From NCBI GenBank assembly GCA_026770025.1, contig JAMXDE010000017.1, forward strand, positions 1,380,190 through 1,444,189: 64,000 bases of DNA, given 5' to 3'. Of the stretch, positions 20,501 through 31,608 are shown one piece after another (the stretch's first letter is position 1; every line of letters starts with the position of its first letter). The notes beneath the pieces are model-generated. The model did not search any database, was not told the origin of the DNA, and saw only the letters and a program-made list of their open reading frames with translations. The stretch is from Craspedostauros australis. Lineage: Eukaryota; Bacillariophyta; Bacillariophyceae; Mastogloiales; Achnanthaceae. Both the position numbers and the translations under genes were made by a program.

Positions 20501-21451
20501 TCCCCGCAATCATACATCAAGCGGATGATGGAGAACTACGAGCGCATGTTCGGCGAGCTTCCACGCAAGATCAGCTGCCCCCTCGACAAGGCCGACAGCC
20601 CGGAGCTCGACACCTCTTCCGAACTTAGCGAAACCGACAAACGCAAGTTCATGTCACTCATCGGTGCACTCCAGTGGTGTATCTCCCTCGGGCGGTTCGA
20701 CATCTCTGTCGCCGTCATGACGTTGGCACGCTTCCGCTCAGCGCCCCGCCAAGGTCATTTGGATCGCGCCAAGCGCATCTACGGATATCTTCGCAAGCAC
20801 CCTGATGCTGCCATCCGCTTCCGCACCTGCGTTCCCCGCTTCGATCTTCACTACGAGGTTCCCAACCATGACTGGATCTACTCCGTCTACGGGAAGACCT
20901 CTGAGGAGATTCCGGACGACATCCCCGAGCCGAAAGGCAAACCAGTCCGAACCACCACGTTCGTCGACGCCAACCTTCTTCACTGCCAAGTCACTGGCAG
21001 ATCCGCTACCGGTGCTCTCCATCTGGTAAACCAGACCCCCATCGAATGGTTCTCCAAGCGCCAAGGCACGGTTGAGACCGCCACCTATGGGTCCGAGTTC
21101 GATGCTGCCCGTCAAGCTACAGAGCAGATCATCTCCCTTCGCCTCGCTCTCCGCGAGATGGGCATTCCAATCGACGGCCCCAGCTGGATGCTGGGTGACA
21201 ATCAGTCCGTCATCACCTCCTCCACGGTCCCCAAGAGCATGCTCTCCAAGTGCCACAACGCACTGGCCTACCATCGCGTCCGGTCCGCTGTCGCCGCTGG
21301 CATCCTCTACTTCATCAAGATCCCCGGCACGCAGAACGTCGCCGACGTGATGACGAAGTTCCTCCCGTGGGCTGTCTTCTGGCCCCTCGTGAAGCCCATC
21401 CTCTTCTGGAAAGGGCACACCGAGTCCTCTTCCCCGACCTACAAGACCTGA
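17528..21451 (+). pseudogene. copia element D: Pol from protease to RNase H, gag missing
   Basis: The open frame continues from the LTR junction at 17,528 to the stop at 21,451 (about 1307 codons); an internal ATG lies at 17,813. It starts in the protease (LVDSGANGG, Asp codon at 17,579). It continues with the FGWIPARRVRDTL segment and an integrase with MDTLFSDTP, MSDNAKAQIG and GAERRIQDIK. The RT has YVDDL (about 20,350) and the RNase H has FVDANL, TYGSEF and GDNQSV. It is homologous throughout to element F but clearly diverged, with a C-rich codon bias unlike F. Gag and 5' LTR are absent, apparently lost where element C joins it. No stop interrupts the remaining frame, so the truncation looks fairly recent. 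Confidence 0.88.
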
Positions 21452-22046
21452 ATGTCCGGGACACGCTTTGGGGAGTATTAGCGCACGCTAAATCTCTAAC
21501 AATAGCGACACCCGTCGACCAATCAGAAATCTCCACTTTTCTTACCTTTTCCGTTCCGAACGGAAATTTTGGTCGAAAATCCGTTGCGTCAAATTTGTGT
21601 CGCATTTCGCGTCGCAAGAATCGTTTTCCCTTCAAACACAGTTCCAAAATGTCGCGGAAATTGATTTCTTGCCAAGATGGACCAATCTGCCCAATCAGGA
21701 CAGACTTGGATCTTGGGTGTGACACGTGCGAATCTTGCCATGACCTTCTCAAGTGAATACGATCAATCGTGTGATCGTACTACTAGCAACATCGTGAGAA
21801 GACGTAATTCACAACACGGGCTATCGCGGTGTTTTGTTCATTGGCCTTTTGCACCTCATCTTCACGCAGTAACACGCACATTTGTCGTGTTGTCTCCGTG
21901 TTAATTCTACTTGCAATTGCATGAGATCATGTCATGCCTCTCTCATGCTCACAGTTCCAAGAAGACAATCTTGTGAGCTCGACAGCATTCCTACTACCAT
22001 ACGAATAATACAGTAAACAAACACTCTCCTCATCAACAACAACGAC
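21452..22046 (+). repeat. Probable 3' LTR of element D
   Basis: Just after the stop, a purine tract (TTTGGGGAG, ending at 21,475) is followed by TATTAGCGCACGC. This is the same arrangement as in element F, where GGGGAG precedes an LTR starting TATCAAC. The LTR should therefore start at 21,476. Its end is not defined, since no second copy is present; it lies before about 22,056, where the decayed minus-strand copia begins. No gene is visible. Confidence 0.55.
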
Positions 22047-22055
22047 TTGATCACT

Positions 22056-23105
22056 CTACGTTCTCGGTGCGGTATCCTTCACACCCATCTACGATTACGT
22101 TCTAACATGTCCGACACGAGCTTCATCACTCTTAGCATCTCCTCGTATGTTGTGGTCGTTGGCCCATCCAACACCTTCGTCAGTTCTCGGATGGCATTCG
22201 CGATGTCTGGTCTCGAACGCTTCACCAGGTATAGCAGCATGCCCACACCACTGTGGTATCTGCTGTGTCGATCCGTATCGACCTTGGGTGCTTCGTTGTT
22301 CCTCCGGATCCCTTGGCCACGTATGCCAGGTGTTCCATATATCTGTAGCTTTGTTGTTCCTCTTGAATGATGAATGGCTGGTTCACCCAGCAGTTGGTCT
22401 TGCTCTCATTGGATCCGATGCGGCAATTCAAGTAGTCCTCGAGACCATTCTCGATCTTGATTCCGAATCGCTCTCCCTTGATGTTCTTCACCGATTGCTT
22501 CAGCTCGCATGTGCTTCCGATGCACAGGCGATCGTCGGCGTACGTCCTGATGAGGACGAGGCTCCCTTCCCGATTCCGGATTAGCAGACATGGACCCGCC
22601 TTGCTCTGCCAGAAGCCAAGCTTGGTCAATGTGTTCACAAGCTCCTCGTTTCATTGCTTCGCGCTCTGCACTGACCCGTAGATGGTCTTCTTCAGCGGCA
22701 GGCATTCATCCGGTTCGTGTTCCTTTCTCTTGGGACACTGCATGTAGATCTCTTCTCCTTGAAGACCCACTTCGTCTTCACTCACTGCCGATCCCTCGGC
22801 ATCTTGCTCGTCTTGATCTTCTGCCAGACTCCTCGTCTGATCATTTCGTAGAACTCCTTGTTGATGGCCTCCTGCCATCTCTTTCACTTCGCTTCGCTGG
22901 ATCCGCATGATCCCTGCATTCTTCGGATGTGGTGGGGTCCAGCATCATAGCTGTGTATGCATGCTCGGACGTCTCATTCCCTCTCTCGCTGTTGCTGGGG
23001 TCTTCTCCATTTCCTCAGCTGACTCACCACCTCCACCGCTTGAATCTGAGTTGGAGTGGTGTTCTGGCGCATTGTTGTGCGGTGCCAAGCCGCGTGTCAT
23101 CCGTG
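22056..23105 (-). pseudogene. Decayed copia relative of element C, RT to RNase H part
   Basis: Short minus-strand frames match element C in shifted pieces. EEIYMQCPK...LPLKKTIYGSVQSAKQ and LGFWQSKAGPCLLIRNREGSLVLIRTYADD correspond to the RT, with YVDD changed to YADD. GMLLYLVKRSRPDIANAIRELTKVLDG is the start of the RNase H region. Several frameshifts and stops break the gene, and it ends near 22,056 within RNase H. It is the downstream half of the copy whose upstream half is at 31,609-35,312; element F separates the two. Confidence 0.8.
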
Positions 23106-23110
23106 GCATC

Positions 23111-23811
23111 TATCAACATCTAGATCGAAATTAGGTACCCATCTCCCATGACTGAAATGTGATTCAATATTTTCTGATTCGACTCGATTTGAGAGTATAG
23201 TCGGATGAGTCTTGATACACGATTCAGATTCAGTCACTACAGTCATCGAACCTGACGTAGGCACTGACATCATCAATGACGTCAGAAGATCGGTCATTGT
23301 GATCCTCGGAATCGAGATTATGTTTTAGTCATGGTACGCTGATCTGTCTAGCCTAGCCGAGTGCATCATCGAGCACGTGGCAACAACATTTAGGATCCAG
23401 AACAACATCGTCAGAGGTGATGCATGCACCTTGTCGACGTAGACGGATCAATCCATATGTGATCAAACAGAGACCAAGACCAGACAAGATCAGACAGAGA
23501 TGAAGAAAGACCAAAGGTGGAGATAACACGAGATATCGTGTAGATCAACATGCCATCTTGGGCAATGTTTTAGAGAAAACCACGAGATAATCGAACAGCA
23601 CATTAGAAACCCGTGCAATAGGCACCATCATTAGCAATAGGAGATCATCATCTCATAATTCACACTCAATCATCAATTGACACACTAACTTAGCAACAAC
23701 CAAATACACCAAACATCTCCAACTTCACCTATTGGATTGATCACCCAGGCGGCGTAGTAAGTGCAGTGTTTGGTGCTCCCCTCTTGTCCTGTGTGTAATT
23801 GCTGATTATCA
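23111..23811 (+). repeat. 5' LTR of element F
   Basis: 701 bp starting TATCAACATC and ending CTGATTATCA. The start is TA rather than the usual TG; the neighbouring polypurine tract and the target duplication both support this boundary. As the 5' LTR it should carry the promoter; I could not pick a TATA box with confidence. Confidence 0.93.
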
Positions 23812-25418
23812 GATTAAACAGTCGCAAGCCTCTATCGTGAGAGTGAAAGCAACCTGAAGTGCTGCGCATGCCCTGGTGACATCACGCTGTCCCCTTCCTT
23901 TTGATTTCGGCCCAAGAAAGGCCCAACGCGTTCGTGACGACGGACCAATTGCTCGTGTGTGCAGATTGCTACGTGCCGCCACACCCGCTTCGCCCTGCCA
24001 AAGTGCAGAAAGGCTCACCCACTGTTGCGAATATCGCAGGTGGAGTAACTCTTCTCAACAAACCAAGTTCCGCACCACTGCGTTACTTACGATAGCTGGT
24101 CAGCTAAAAGACAAAGGTGCAAAAGCCCGTGAAGCAAGTCACACGTAAACACTTGGCCTGGTCAGCGTCGACAAAGGTGAAAGCCCGTGAAGCAAGATAC
24201 ACGTAAAAACTTGGAGCGGAAAGGCCCTCTGAAACCTATCGGCAATCTCAACTCGAGTTGTCGCGACCTGGTCAGTCGTTAACACTAAGTCTAAGCCGTA
24301 CTTGAGATCGGTTAACGTCCAAAAGGGACGCAGAGATAACTGCTAACCAGACTAGCGTCTGCCCTTGACTGGGGAAGAAACGTGATCGGTAGAGATACCG
24401 CGGATGCAACCCGTAAAGCTAGCATTGTGTTGATAGCAATATCACCAAGTGAGTCTAACGACACCGGAAGGCAGGTATACGCTGGACGAAAACGCGAGTG
24501 GTGGAACCAGGTGATTTAAAGCGACTGCTGGCACCTGGGGGGCACCGCGCTCATTAGCGTGCAAAATCCTGTTAGTATCAGGTACATCGGGCAAGCTGCT
24601 GCCAGATCTAAAACACGTATAGCAAGCTGATCCGTGGCACTCAAAGGAGGCACGGATTGGATCGAAGGTCCAACTGGGTGAAACCAAAGGTGCATCACAT
24701 CCTGGTGAAGCACAGCTGAACAAGCGCAAGAACACAGCGTTCGGAGAGACGAAATCCGAACGGGCAGGGCCATCCAACGCGCAATCCATCCGCGACGTTT
24801 CATCGTTTTTCAAGACTAACAAACCGACAACAATTCCATCAACAACGCCCAATTGCGCTCAGTCCACCTTCTGATTGGTTGCGAATTCCTTCAGTTCGTA
24901 CAATCACTGGCGCGTCATCACCGGCTCACAACTCCTTCGCCGTTCCAGTCATCCATCCGACTTCGGGTCGCGCGCCAACACATCACCCAAACGGGAAATT
25001 CACACGGTCCTGGTTGACATTTTTCCATCGGTCATACTTCGCCTCGGGTTAAGCACGGTCATCTTCGCATTCATCAATCGGGAAATTCACACGGTCCCGT
25101 CTGGCCTTCCATCCGTCAGTCAGTCACAATTCGAGACACCGCGCACGGATTAACCGCAGTCCACTCGTGACAACGTGCTACCGGTAACGCCTTCGCCGTC
25201 ACTGGCGCTTTGCATCCGGCACCTCTTCCATTCCCGACGAATTCCGACAAGCGCAGAAGTCCACCGTCACATCCCGGCGAACGCTTCGACATCACAGCGG
25301 ACGGCACAGTCATTTCCAAGTGTGACCACTTTTTTGGGAGCTGCGGGAAAATACTCGTCCGATAAAATAGCAACAAATCCGGACCAACAACCACCTCCTC
25401 GCAACACCCAGCAACACG
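23812..25418 (+). other. Long leader of element F
   Basis: No gene is supported in these 1.6 kb. The first bases after the LTR (GATTAAACAGTCGCAAG) should hold the primer-binding site but do not begin with the TGG expected for a tRNA 3' end, so an internal tRNA site may be used. A 60-bp direct repeat (GACAAAGGTG...AAGCCCGTGAAGCAAG) starts at 24,110 and again at 24,170. GGGAAATTCACACGGTCC occurs twice, near 24,999 and 25,080. CTGGTCAG recurs at about 24,096, 24,157 and 24,261. Such a long structured leader could hold packaging or translation signals. Confidence 0.6.
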
Positions 25419-28400
25419 ATGCCCGATCCTATCCCAATCAACGACACCATCCTGGCGCACGTCCTTAGCGTTCTTGGATATGACAACTCGTCCACTGAAT
25501 GGCTTATCTTGCACACCGAAGAGATCCGAACCATCATGGATTTCGCTTCGCTCCAACGCGAAGACATGCTCGATATGGACGTCACCATCCCGGTGCCTGA
25601 TCCACAACCCGACCACGTAGCCCAACTGCCTAAGGTAGCAATCCGGAAATTCATAAATGCCATTGGCTGGTTCAGTGTTCAACCTAATCCCACCGTAGAG
25701 ACATGGCGGGAACTCAACCAAGCTTCGTACATGGAGTATGTCGCCCGGACGTTCACACCGTCGCCTGCATCCTCCACCGCCATGCCTGACGCAGCCACCA
25801 GCGCATTCCCCTTCGAACCAACGAAGACCGAACCAACGGAGAAGACCGGACGCGACCTCGCCGCAGATTTCAACCGTAGCATCAAGCGTAACATTAGCGA
25901 CTATCCCAAGTTGTCTGATGACAAGTACTTCGCTACGTTCCATCGTCGTCTGCGTGCCACCGCTGCTGCTCATGGCATCTCCAATGTTCTCGATACTGAC
26001 TACGTCCCGTCCGATGAACAAGCCGAGCTCTTCAAGGTGCAGTCCACCTTCCTGTTCAACGTGTTTGTATCCAACCTGCAGACCACGAAGAGTAGGAAGT
26101 GTGTCACGCCGTATGAGTCGATCTGTGACGGCCAAGCCGTCTACTGCATGCTGGTTCGCGAGTACACCACCGGTGCTACTGCTGTCAACACCATCCGACG
26201 CATCCGTGACGACATCATCAAGTTCAAGCTGGATAAGCAGTGGCGCAAGACTCGTGAGCAGTTCCTGGACCTGTGGCAACACAAGGTTCACGAACTTGAA
26301 GCATTGCGTGATGATCCCATCGACGACGCGACGAAGAAGGAGTGGTTGACGAATGCCATTGAAAGTGACAAGGCACTGTATCAGTCTATCTTCCAGACTG
26401 ACTACTTGCAGACCGCGATTCTGGCCTACTCACCCGGTAAGACCGCGACCACCATGGAGTTCGATACTCTCGTTGAGCTCGTCCGTTCGTACGCCGTTCA
26501 ACTCGATGGCCACGACGCCAACAAGCCAAAGACGCCACGGCAAGTCAACAACACTGATCAGCGCAAGCAACGCGGTAAGGATAAGGACGACGGACCCAAT
26601 CTCTGGAAGCCAAACAAGGACTACAGCAAAGAGACACGAGAACGGCTGCCGCGTGAGGAGTTCCAGAAGCTGTCGGATAAGCAACGCAGCGACTTCCTCC
26701 AAGCCCGGCGAGCCAAGTCTGGACGTGGTAAGAAGGACAAGCCTAGGCGTTCCGCCAACAACACCAACCGCAGTGGATCCACATCCAACCAGAACGACCA
26801 ACAGGACACCCAGACCAACGACAAAGGTAGTAACAATAACGAGTCTAGTTCTACCGCTGGAACAGCAATCAACCGTATGCTTTCCAGTGCCATGTCTAGC
26901 GCGTCCGGGAGCCCGCCGACTACCCTCGTCATTGACGGTCGCACCTACACCCTGTCTCATACGAACGTATCGTACAAGTTCAACAACGCGAACGTGACTG
27001 TGCAAGGCGCATTGGTGGATGGAGGTGCGAACGGCGGTCTCGTTGGGGATGACATGCTGGTGATGGAGTCCACGTCCAACCGTGCTGATGTTTCCGGGAT
27101 CGGTGACGCAGAGATCAAGGATCTGGCGCTGGTCACGGCCACTGCTGTCATCCAGACCACCTCAGGGCCGGTGATCGGTTGGTTCCATCAGTACGCCAAC
27201 TACGGGAAAGGGCGCACCATCCATTCTGCCAACCAACTCGCGGCGTTTGGACTGGATGTCAATGAGAGGCCCAAGAACCTCCCTGGCGGTCGGCAAACCA
27301 TCGTCACGCCAGACGGGTTCATCATCCCGCTCACCGTGCGTCAAGGCCTCGCATACATGGATATGCACAAGCCAACTCAGGCAGAGCTAGACGATCTGCC
27401 ACACGTGTTCTTCACCTCCGACCAAGAGTGGGACCCATCTGTCCTGGACGGGGAGGCTGATCTGGACAACATTCCCGCAACCGAACGCGGCGAAGACGAC
27501 GACATCGACATCACCATCTCCAAGTGCGTTCAGTACGCTCAATCCGCTGCAACGCTCGGGGATGGGGAGAAGGCGGTCAAGGCCGGGCCACGCAACATCG
27601 TGGGTAAAGCGCCCAACTTCCATGCGCTACGGCCATACTTCGGGTGGATTCCAGCAGACCGCGTGCGTGACACTCTTGCATGTACTACCCAGTGGTACCG
27701 CATGTCTGAGCGTTATCCCATGCGTAAACACTATAAGTCTAGATTCCCCGCAGCCAATGTCAACCGACTACACGATGTTGTTTCCATGGACACGTTGTTC
27801 TCTGACACGCCTGCTCATCATGATGGAGTCCCCGGACACGGTGGATGTACCATGGTACAGGTGTTTGTAGGATCCAACACGCGCCTCACAGCGGCGTACC
27901 CTCTGGCAAGTGAATCCCATGTTCCCCATGTTGTGCAAGACTTCATTCGGGAGCATGGTGCCATGGACGTGTTGATGTCCGACAATGCCACAGCGCAGAT
28001 CGGAGGCAAGATGAAGGACATCCTCCGGCAGTACTGCATTGCAGACCACCAGTCCGAACCGCACCACCAACATCAGAATCCTGTCGAGCGACGCATCCAG
28101 GATATCAAGCGCACCACCAATGGCATCATGGACCGGACTGGCACCCCTGCCAGGTTCTGGCTCATCTGCACCTTGTACGTCGTGGGACTGCTCAACCATC
28201 TGTCACAGTCCACGGCCGGTCACATCACACCCATCCAAGCCGCCACAGGCCAGCGCCCTGATGTCAGCAAGTACATCAGCTTCCACTGGTGGGAGCCGGT
28301 GTACTACAAGGTTGGGAACGTTGCCTTCCCTGGCACCACGCAAGAACGGCGTGGACGCTGGGCTGGACCATGCGAGCACAAGGGTGACGAACTGACATTC

Positions 28401-30878
28401 TGGGTACTAGATGACGCAACGCAACGGCTGTTGCCACGCTCGAGCATCCGACGTGTGTCTGATGACGCGCGAAACCTTCGGGCTGACTACCCCCTGCCTG
28501 ATTCTGGGGAGGATGGTGACGTGGGTGACGAAGCTAGCGAAACCGAAAATCCGGAAGACTTCGACAGTGACAGCACACCTAAAGCTAGACAACCCGTTGT
28601 GCATGCACTATCTGACCTGGTAGCCACATCACATGGAGAATCAGATCCAGGTGTAGTCAAAGTCCCCAAGTTCAGTCCTGATGAGCTGCTCGGATTGACC
28701 TTCCTCCATCAACAGGATGGTCTCAAGTGGAGAGCTCGCGTAATCCGCAAGATCAAGGACGGTGACGCAGCTAACCATGACAACATCAAGATGCTCATCG
28801 CATACGGCGACGACGACACCGAAGAACTCATCGCGTACACGGATTTAGCTGACATCATTGAACAGCAGCACGAACAGGAGATCGGCGACGGGGAGATGTG
28901 CGTTTTCAAAGCCATCACCGGTCATGAAGGTCCATTCCACTCTAGTCACATCAAGTACAACGGCTCCTCCTACAACGTAAAGGTACAATGGGAGGATGGC
29001 AGTGTGACCATGGAACCGCTGGATGTGATCGCCAAAGACGACCCTGTATCCTGTGCAAAGTACGCCGCAGACAACAACCTCCTCGGTCTGCCTGGCTGGA
29101 AGCGATTCCGTAAACTAGCAAAGAGAAAGAAGAAACTCAATCGTCTTATCAATGCTGGTAAACGCAAAACACGTGCACAAGGTCCTATCTTCAAGTTTGG
29201 CGTTCAGGTTCCACGGAACGGAAAAGAAGCACGCCAACTTGATGAGAAGAACGGCAACTCCAAGTGGGTAGACGCTGAGAGAAAGGAAATGGATCAGCTC
29301 CACGAGTATGGCACGTTCAAGGATCTTGGAAAGAACGCTCGGAAACCAGACGGATACAAGCAGATCAAGCTCCTCTGGGTGTACGACGTGAAGCACGACC
29401 TTCGGCACAAGGCAAGATGCGTAGCAGGAGGCCACCTAACGGATCCATGCAAAGATATGGCATATGCTGGAGTAGTCAATCTCAGATCATTCAGGATTGC
29501 ACTGCTTGCTGCAGAACTCAACAACCTCAAGCCCATGGTGGGTGATATTGGTAATGCCTATCTAGAAGCCTACACAAAGGAGAAGATCTGTTTTGTAGCT
29601 GGTCCTGAGTTCCAAGAGTTTGCTGGTCACATGATGATCATTGTGAAAGCGCTCTACGGACTACGCACATCCGGTGCTCGTTTCCACGAGTCTCTGGCCG
29701 ACACACTCCGCGACATGAAGTTCTTTCAGTGCAAAGCTGACCCGGATGTGTGGATGAGGGATGCTGGTAGATGCTGGGAATACATCTGTGTGTACGTAGA
29801 TGATCTGATGGCCGTCATGGAAGACCCACAGTCATTCTTCGACATGCTCATCAACAAGTACAAGTACAAGTTGAAAGGTGTAGGACCAATCAAGTATCAC
29901 CTCGGCGCAGACTTCGACCGAGACAAAGACGGAACCCTGGCTATGAGCCCGCAATCTTACATCAAACGGATGCTGGCGAATTACGAACAGGTGCATGGGG
30001 AGCTTCCACGGACCTACACCAGTCCCATGGAACACAACGACGCCCCCGAGCTAGACACATCACGTGAACTAAACCCTGTAGAGACCAGACAGTTTCAATC
30101 ACTCATCGGCGCCCTTCAATGGTGCATCACATTGGGACGGTTTGATATTGCTGCAGCTGTGATGACTTTGTCTAGATTCAGAGCCCAACCCAGGATTGGT
30201 CACATGGACCGCGCTAAACGTGTGTACGGATACCTCCGAGAGCGTTCTGATGCCGCCATCAGGTTCAGAACGGGAATTCCTGATCACGAGCGCTTCTTCA
30301 AGGTCCCTGACCATGAATGGATGTACTCTGTATATGGTGACGCCGAAGAGGAGACCGCAGACGACGATCCAACACCCAAAGGCAAGGCAGTTCGAATGAC
30401 GACGTTTGTAGATGCCAACCTCATGCACTGCAAGGTGACAGGCAAATCTGCAACTGGTGTTCTCCATCTGCTCAACCAGACACCCATCGAATGGTTCAGC
30501 AAGCGCCAGACCACCGTCGAGACTGCAACCTACGGATCGGAATTCGTCGCGGCAAGACAGGCAACAGAGCAAGTGATTGCGATGCGCCTCACCCTTCGTG
30601 CAATGGGGATTCCACTGGACGGACCCGCTTGGATGTTCGGAGACAACCAGAGCGTGATCACATCCTCCACCATTCCCAACAGTGTGTTGTCCAAACGACA
30701 CAACGCATTGGCGTACCATCGCGTGCGTGCCGCAGTAGCTGCGAAGATCCTGCATTTCTGCAAGATAGACGGAACGGAAAACGTAGCCGACGTCATGACC
30801 AAGTTCCTTCCATGGGCGAAGTACTGGCCGTTAGTGAGGCCACTTCTATTCTGGAAAGGAGAGACTCTGGGTGGATGA
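25419..30878 (+). CDS. Gag-Pol polyprotein of element F, intact, 1819 residues
   Basis: One uninterrupted frame. Residues 1 to about 480 are gag, ending in a Lys/Arg- then Asn/Ser/Thr-rich tail; no CCHC zinc knuckle is present. The protease active site reads ALVDGGANGG (about residue 533), Asp-Gly-Gly instead of Asp-Ser/Thr-Gly. Integrase is preceded by YFGWIPADRVRDTLACTTQW instead of an HHCC module and has Asp 791, Asp 855 and Glu 890, the last two separated by 34 residues. The RT has YVDD at 1459-1462 and the RNase H shows Asp 1665, Glu 1708 and Asp 1742. The order protease, integrase, RT, RNase H is that of Ty1/copia, and the FGWIP form is typical of diatom elements. The ATG at 25,419 is the first in frame. 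With identical-looking LTRs and no lesions, the element looks capable of movement. Confidence 0.95.
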   Translation: MPDPIPINDTILAHVLSVLGYDNSSTEWLILHTEEIRTIMDFASLQREDMLDMDVTIPVPDPQPDHVAQLPKVAIRKFINAIGWFSVQPNPTVETWRELNQASYMEYVARTFTPSPASSTAMPDAATSAFPFEPTKTEPTEKTGRDLAADFNRSIKRNISDYPKLSDDKYFATFHRRLRATAAAHGISNVLDTDYVPSDEQAELFKVQSTFLFNVFVSNLQTTKSRKCVTPYESICDGQAVYCMLVREYTTGATAVNTIRRIRDDIIKFKLDKQWRKTREQFLDLWQHKVHELEALRDDPIDDATKKEWLTNAIESDKALYQSIFQTDYLQTAILAYSPGKTATTMEFDTLVELVRSYAVQLDGHDANKPKTPRQVNNTDQRKQRGKDKDDGPNLWKPNKDYSKETRERLPREEFQKLSDKQRSDFLQARRAKSGRGKKDKPRRSANNTNRSGSTSNQNDQQDTQTNDKGSNNNESSSTAGTAINRMLSSAMSSASGSPPTTLVIDGRTYTLSHTNVSYKFNNANVTVQGALVDGGANGGLVGDDMLVMESTSNRADVSGIGDAEIKDLALVTATAVIQTTSGPVIGWFHQYANYGKGRTIHSANQLAAFGLDVNERPKNLPGGRQTIVTPDGFIIPLTVRQGLAYMDMHKPTQAELDDLPHVFFTSDQEWDPSVLDGEADLDNIPATERGEDDDIDITISKCVQYAQSAATLGDGEKAVKAGPRNIVGKAPNFHALRPYFGWIPADRVRDTLACTTQWYRMSERYPMRKHYKSRFPAANVNRLHDVVSMDTLFSDTPAHHDGVPGHGGCTMVQVFVGSNTRLTAAYPLASESHVPHVVQDFIREHGAMDVLMSDNATAQIGGKMKDILRQYCIADHQSEPHHQHQNPVERRIQDIKRTTNGIMDRTGTPARFWLICTLYVVGLLNHLSQSTAGHITPIQAATGQRPDVSKYISFHWWEPVYYKVGNVAFPGTTQERRGRWAGPCEHKGDELTFWVLDDATQRLLPRSSIRRVSDDARNLRADYPLPDSGEDGDVGDEASETENPEDFDSDSTPKARQPVVHALSDLVATSHGESDPGVVKVPKFSPDELLGLTFLHQQDGLKWRARVIRKIKDGDAANHDNIKMLIAYGDDDTEELIAYTDLADIIEQQHEQEIGDGEMCVFKAITGHEGPFHSSHIKYNGSSYNVKVQWEDGSVTMEPLDVIAKDDPVSCAKYAADNNLLGLPGWKRFRKLAKRKKKLNRLINAGKRKTRAQGPIFKFGVQVPRNGKEARQLDEKNGNSKWVDAERKEMDQLHEYGTFKDLGKNARKPDGYKQIKLLWVYDVKHDLRHKARCVAGGHLTDPCKDMAYAGVVNLRSFRIALLAAELNNLKPMVGDIGNAYLEAYTKEKICFVAGPEFQEFAGHMMIIVKALYGLRTSGARFHESLADTLRDMKFFQCKADPDVWMRDAGRCWEYICVYVDDLMAVMEDPQSFFDMLINKYKYKLKGVGPIKYHLGADFDRDKDGTLAMSPQSYIKRMLANYEQVHGELPRTYTSPMEHNDAPELDTSRELNPVETRQFQSLIGALQWCITLGRFDIAAAVMTLSRFRAQPRIGHMDRAKRVYGYLRERSDAAIRFRTGIPDHERFFKVPDHEWMYSVYGDAEEETADDDPTPKGKAVRMTTFVDANLMHCKVTGKSATGVLHLLNQTPIEWFSKRQTTVETATYGSEFVAARQATEQVIAMRLTLRAMGIPLDGPAWMFGDNQSVITSSTIPNSVLSKRHNALAYHRVRAAVAAKILHFCKIDGTENVADVMTKFLPWAKYWPLVRPLLFWKGETLGG

Positions 30879-30889
30879 ACAAGACTCCC

Positions 30890-30902
30890 GACCATAGGGG
30901 AG
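30890..30902 (+). promoter_or_regulatory. Polypurine tract of element F
   Basis: ACCATAGGGGAG lies immediately before the 3' LTR, where plus-strand DNA synthesis is primed. The matching GGGGAG before the LTR of element D supports the assignment. Confidence 0.75.
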
Positions 30903-31603
30903 TATCAACATCTAGATCGAAATTAGGTACCCATCTCCCATGACTGAAATGTGATTCAATATTTTCTGATTCGACTCGATTTGAGAGTATAGTCGGATGA
31001 GTCTTGATACACGATTCAGATTCAGTCACTACAGTCATCGAACCTGACGTAGGCACTGACATCATCAATGACGTCAGAAGATCGGTCATTGTGATCCTCG
31101 GAATCGAGATTATGTTTTAGTCATGGTACGCTGATCTGTCTAGCCTAGCCGAGTGCATCATCGAGCACGTGGCAACAACATTTAGGATCCAGAACAACAT
31201 CGTCAGAGGTGATGCATGCACCTTGTCGACGTAGACGGATCAATCCATATGTGATCAAACAGAGACCAAGACCAGACAAGATCAGACAGAGATGAAGAAA
31301 GACCAAAGGTGGAGATAACACGAGATATCGTGTAGATCAACATGCCATCTTGGGCAATGTTTTAGAGAAAACCACGAGATAATCGAACAGCACATTAGAA
31401 ACCCGTGCAATAGGCACCATCATTAGCAATAGGAGATCATCATCTCATAATTCACACTCAATCATCAATTGACACACTAACTTAGCAACAACCAAATACA
31501 CCAAACATCTCCAACTTCACCTATTGGATTGATCACCCAGGCGGCGTAGTAAGTGCAGTGTTTGGTGCTCCCCTCTTGTCCTGTGTGTAATTGCTGATTA
31601 TCA
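30903..31603 (+). repeat. 3' LTR of element F
   Basis: 701 bp, apparently identical to 23,111-23,811, followed by the target duplication GCATC. Confidence 0.95.
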
Positions 31604-31608
31604 GCATC

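Larger units (their letters stand above)
23111..31603 (+). mobile_element. Complete Ty1/copia retrotransposon (element F)
   Basis: An 8493-bp element bounded by two direct LTRs of 701 bp and flanked on both sides by the 5-bp target duplication GCATC (23,106-23,110 and 31,604-31,608). It has a 1.6-kb leader, one intact polyprotein gene, and a polypurine tract (ATAGGGGAG) ending at 30,902, directly before the 3' LTR. It interrupts the decayed minus-strand copia. Reading the two LTRs side by side I see no mismatch, so the insertion should be recent. Confidence 0.95.

Noticed and set aside
24100-24420. tRNA or other structured RNA gene in the leader of element F
   Set aside because: Direct repeats are present, but I could not fit a cloverleaf or promoter boxes.
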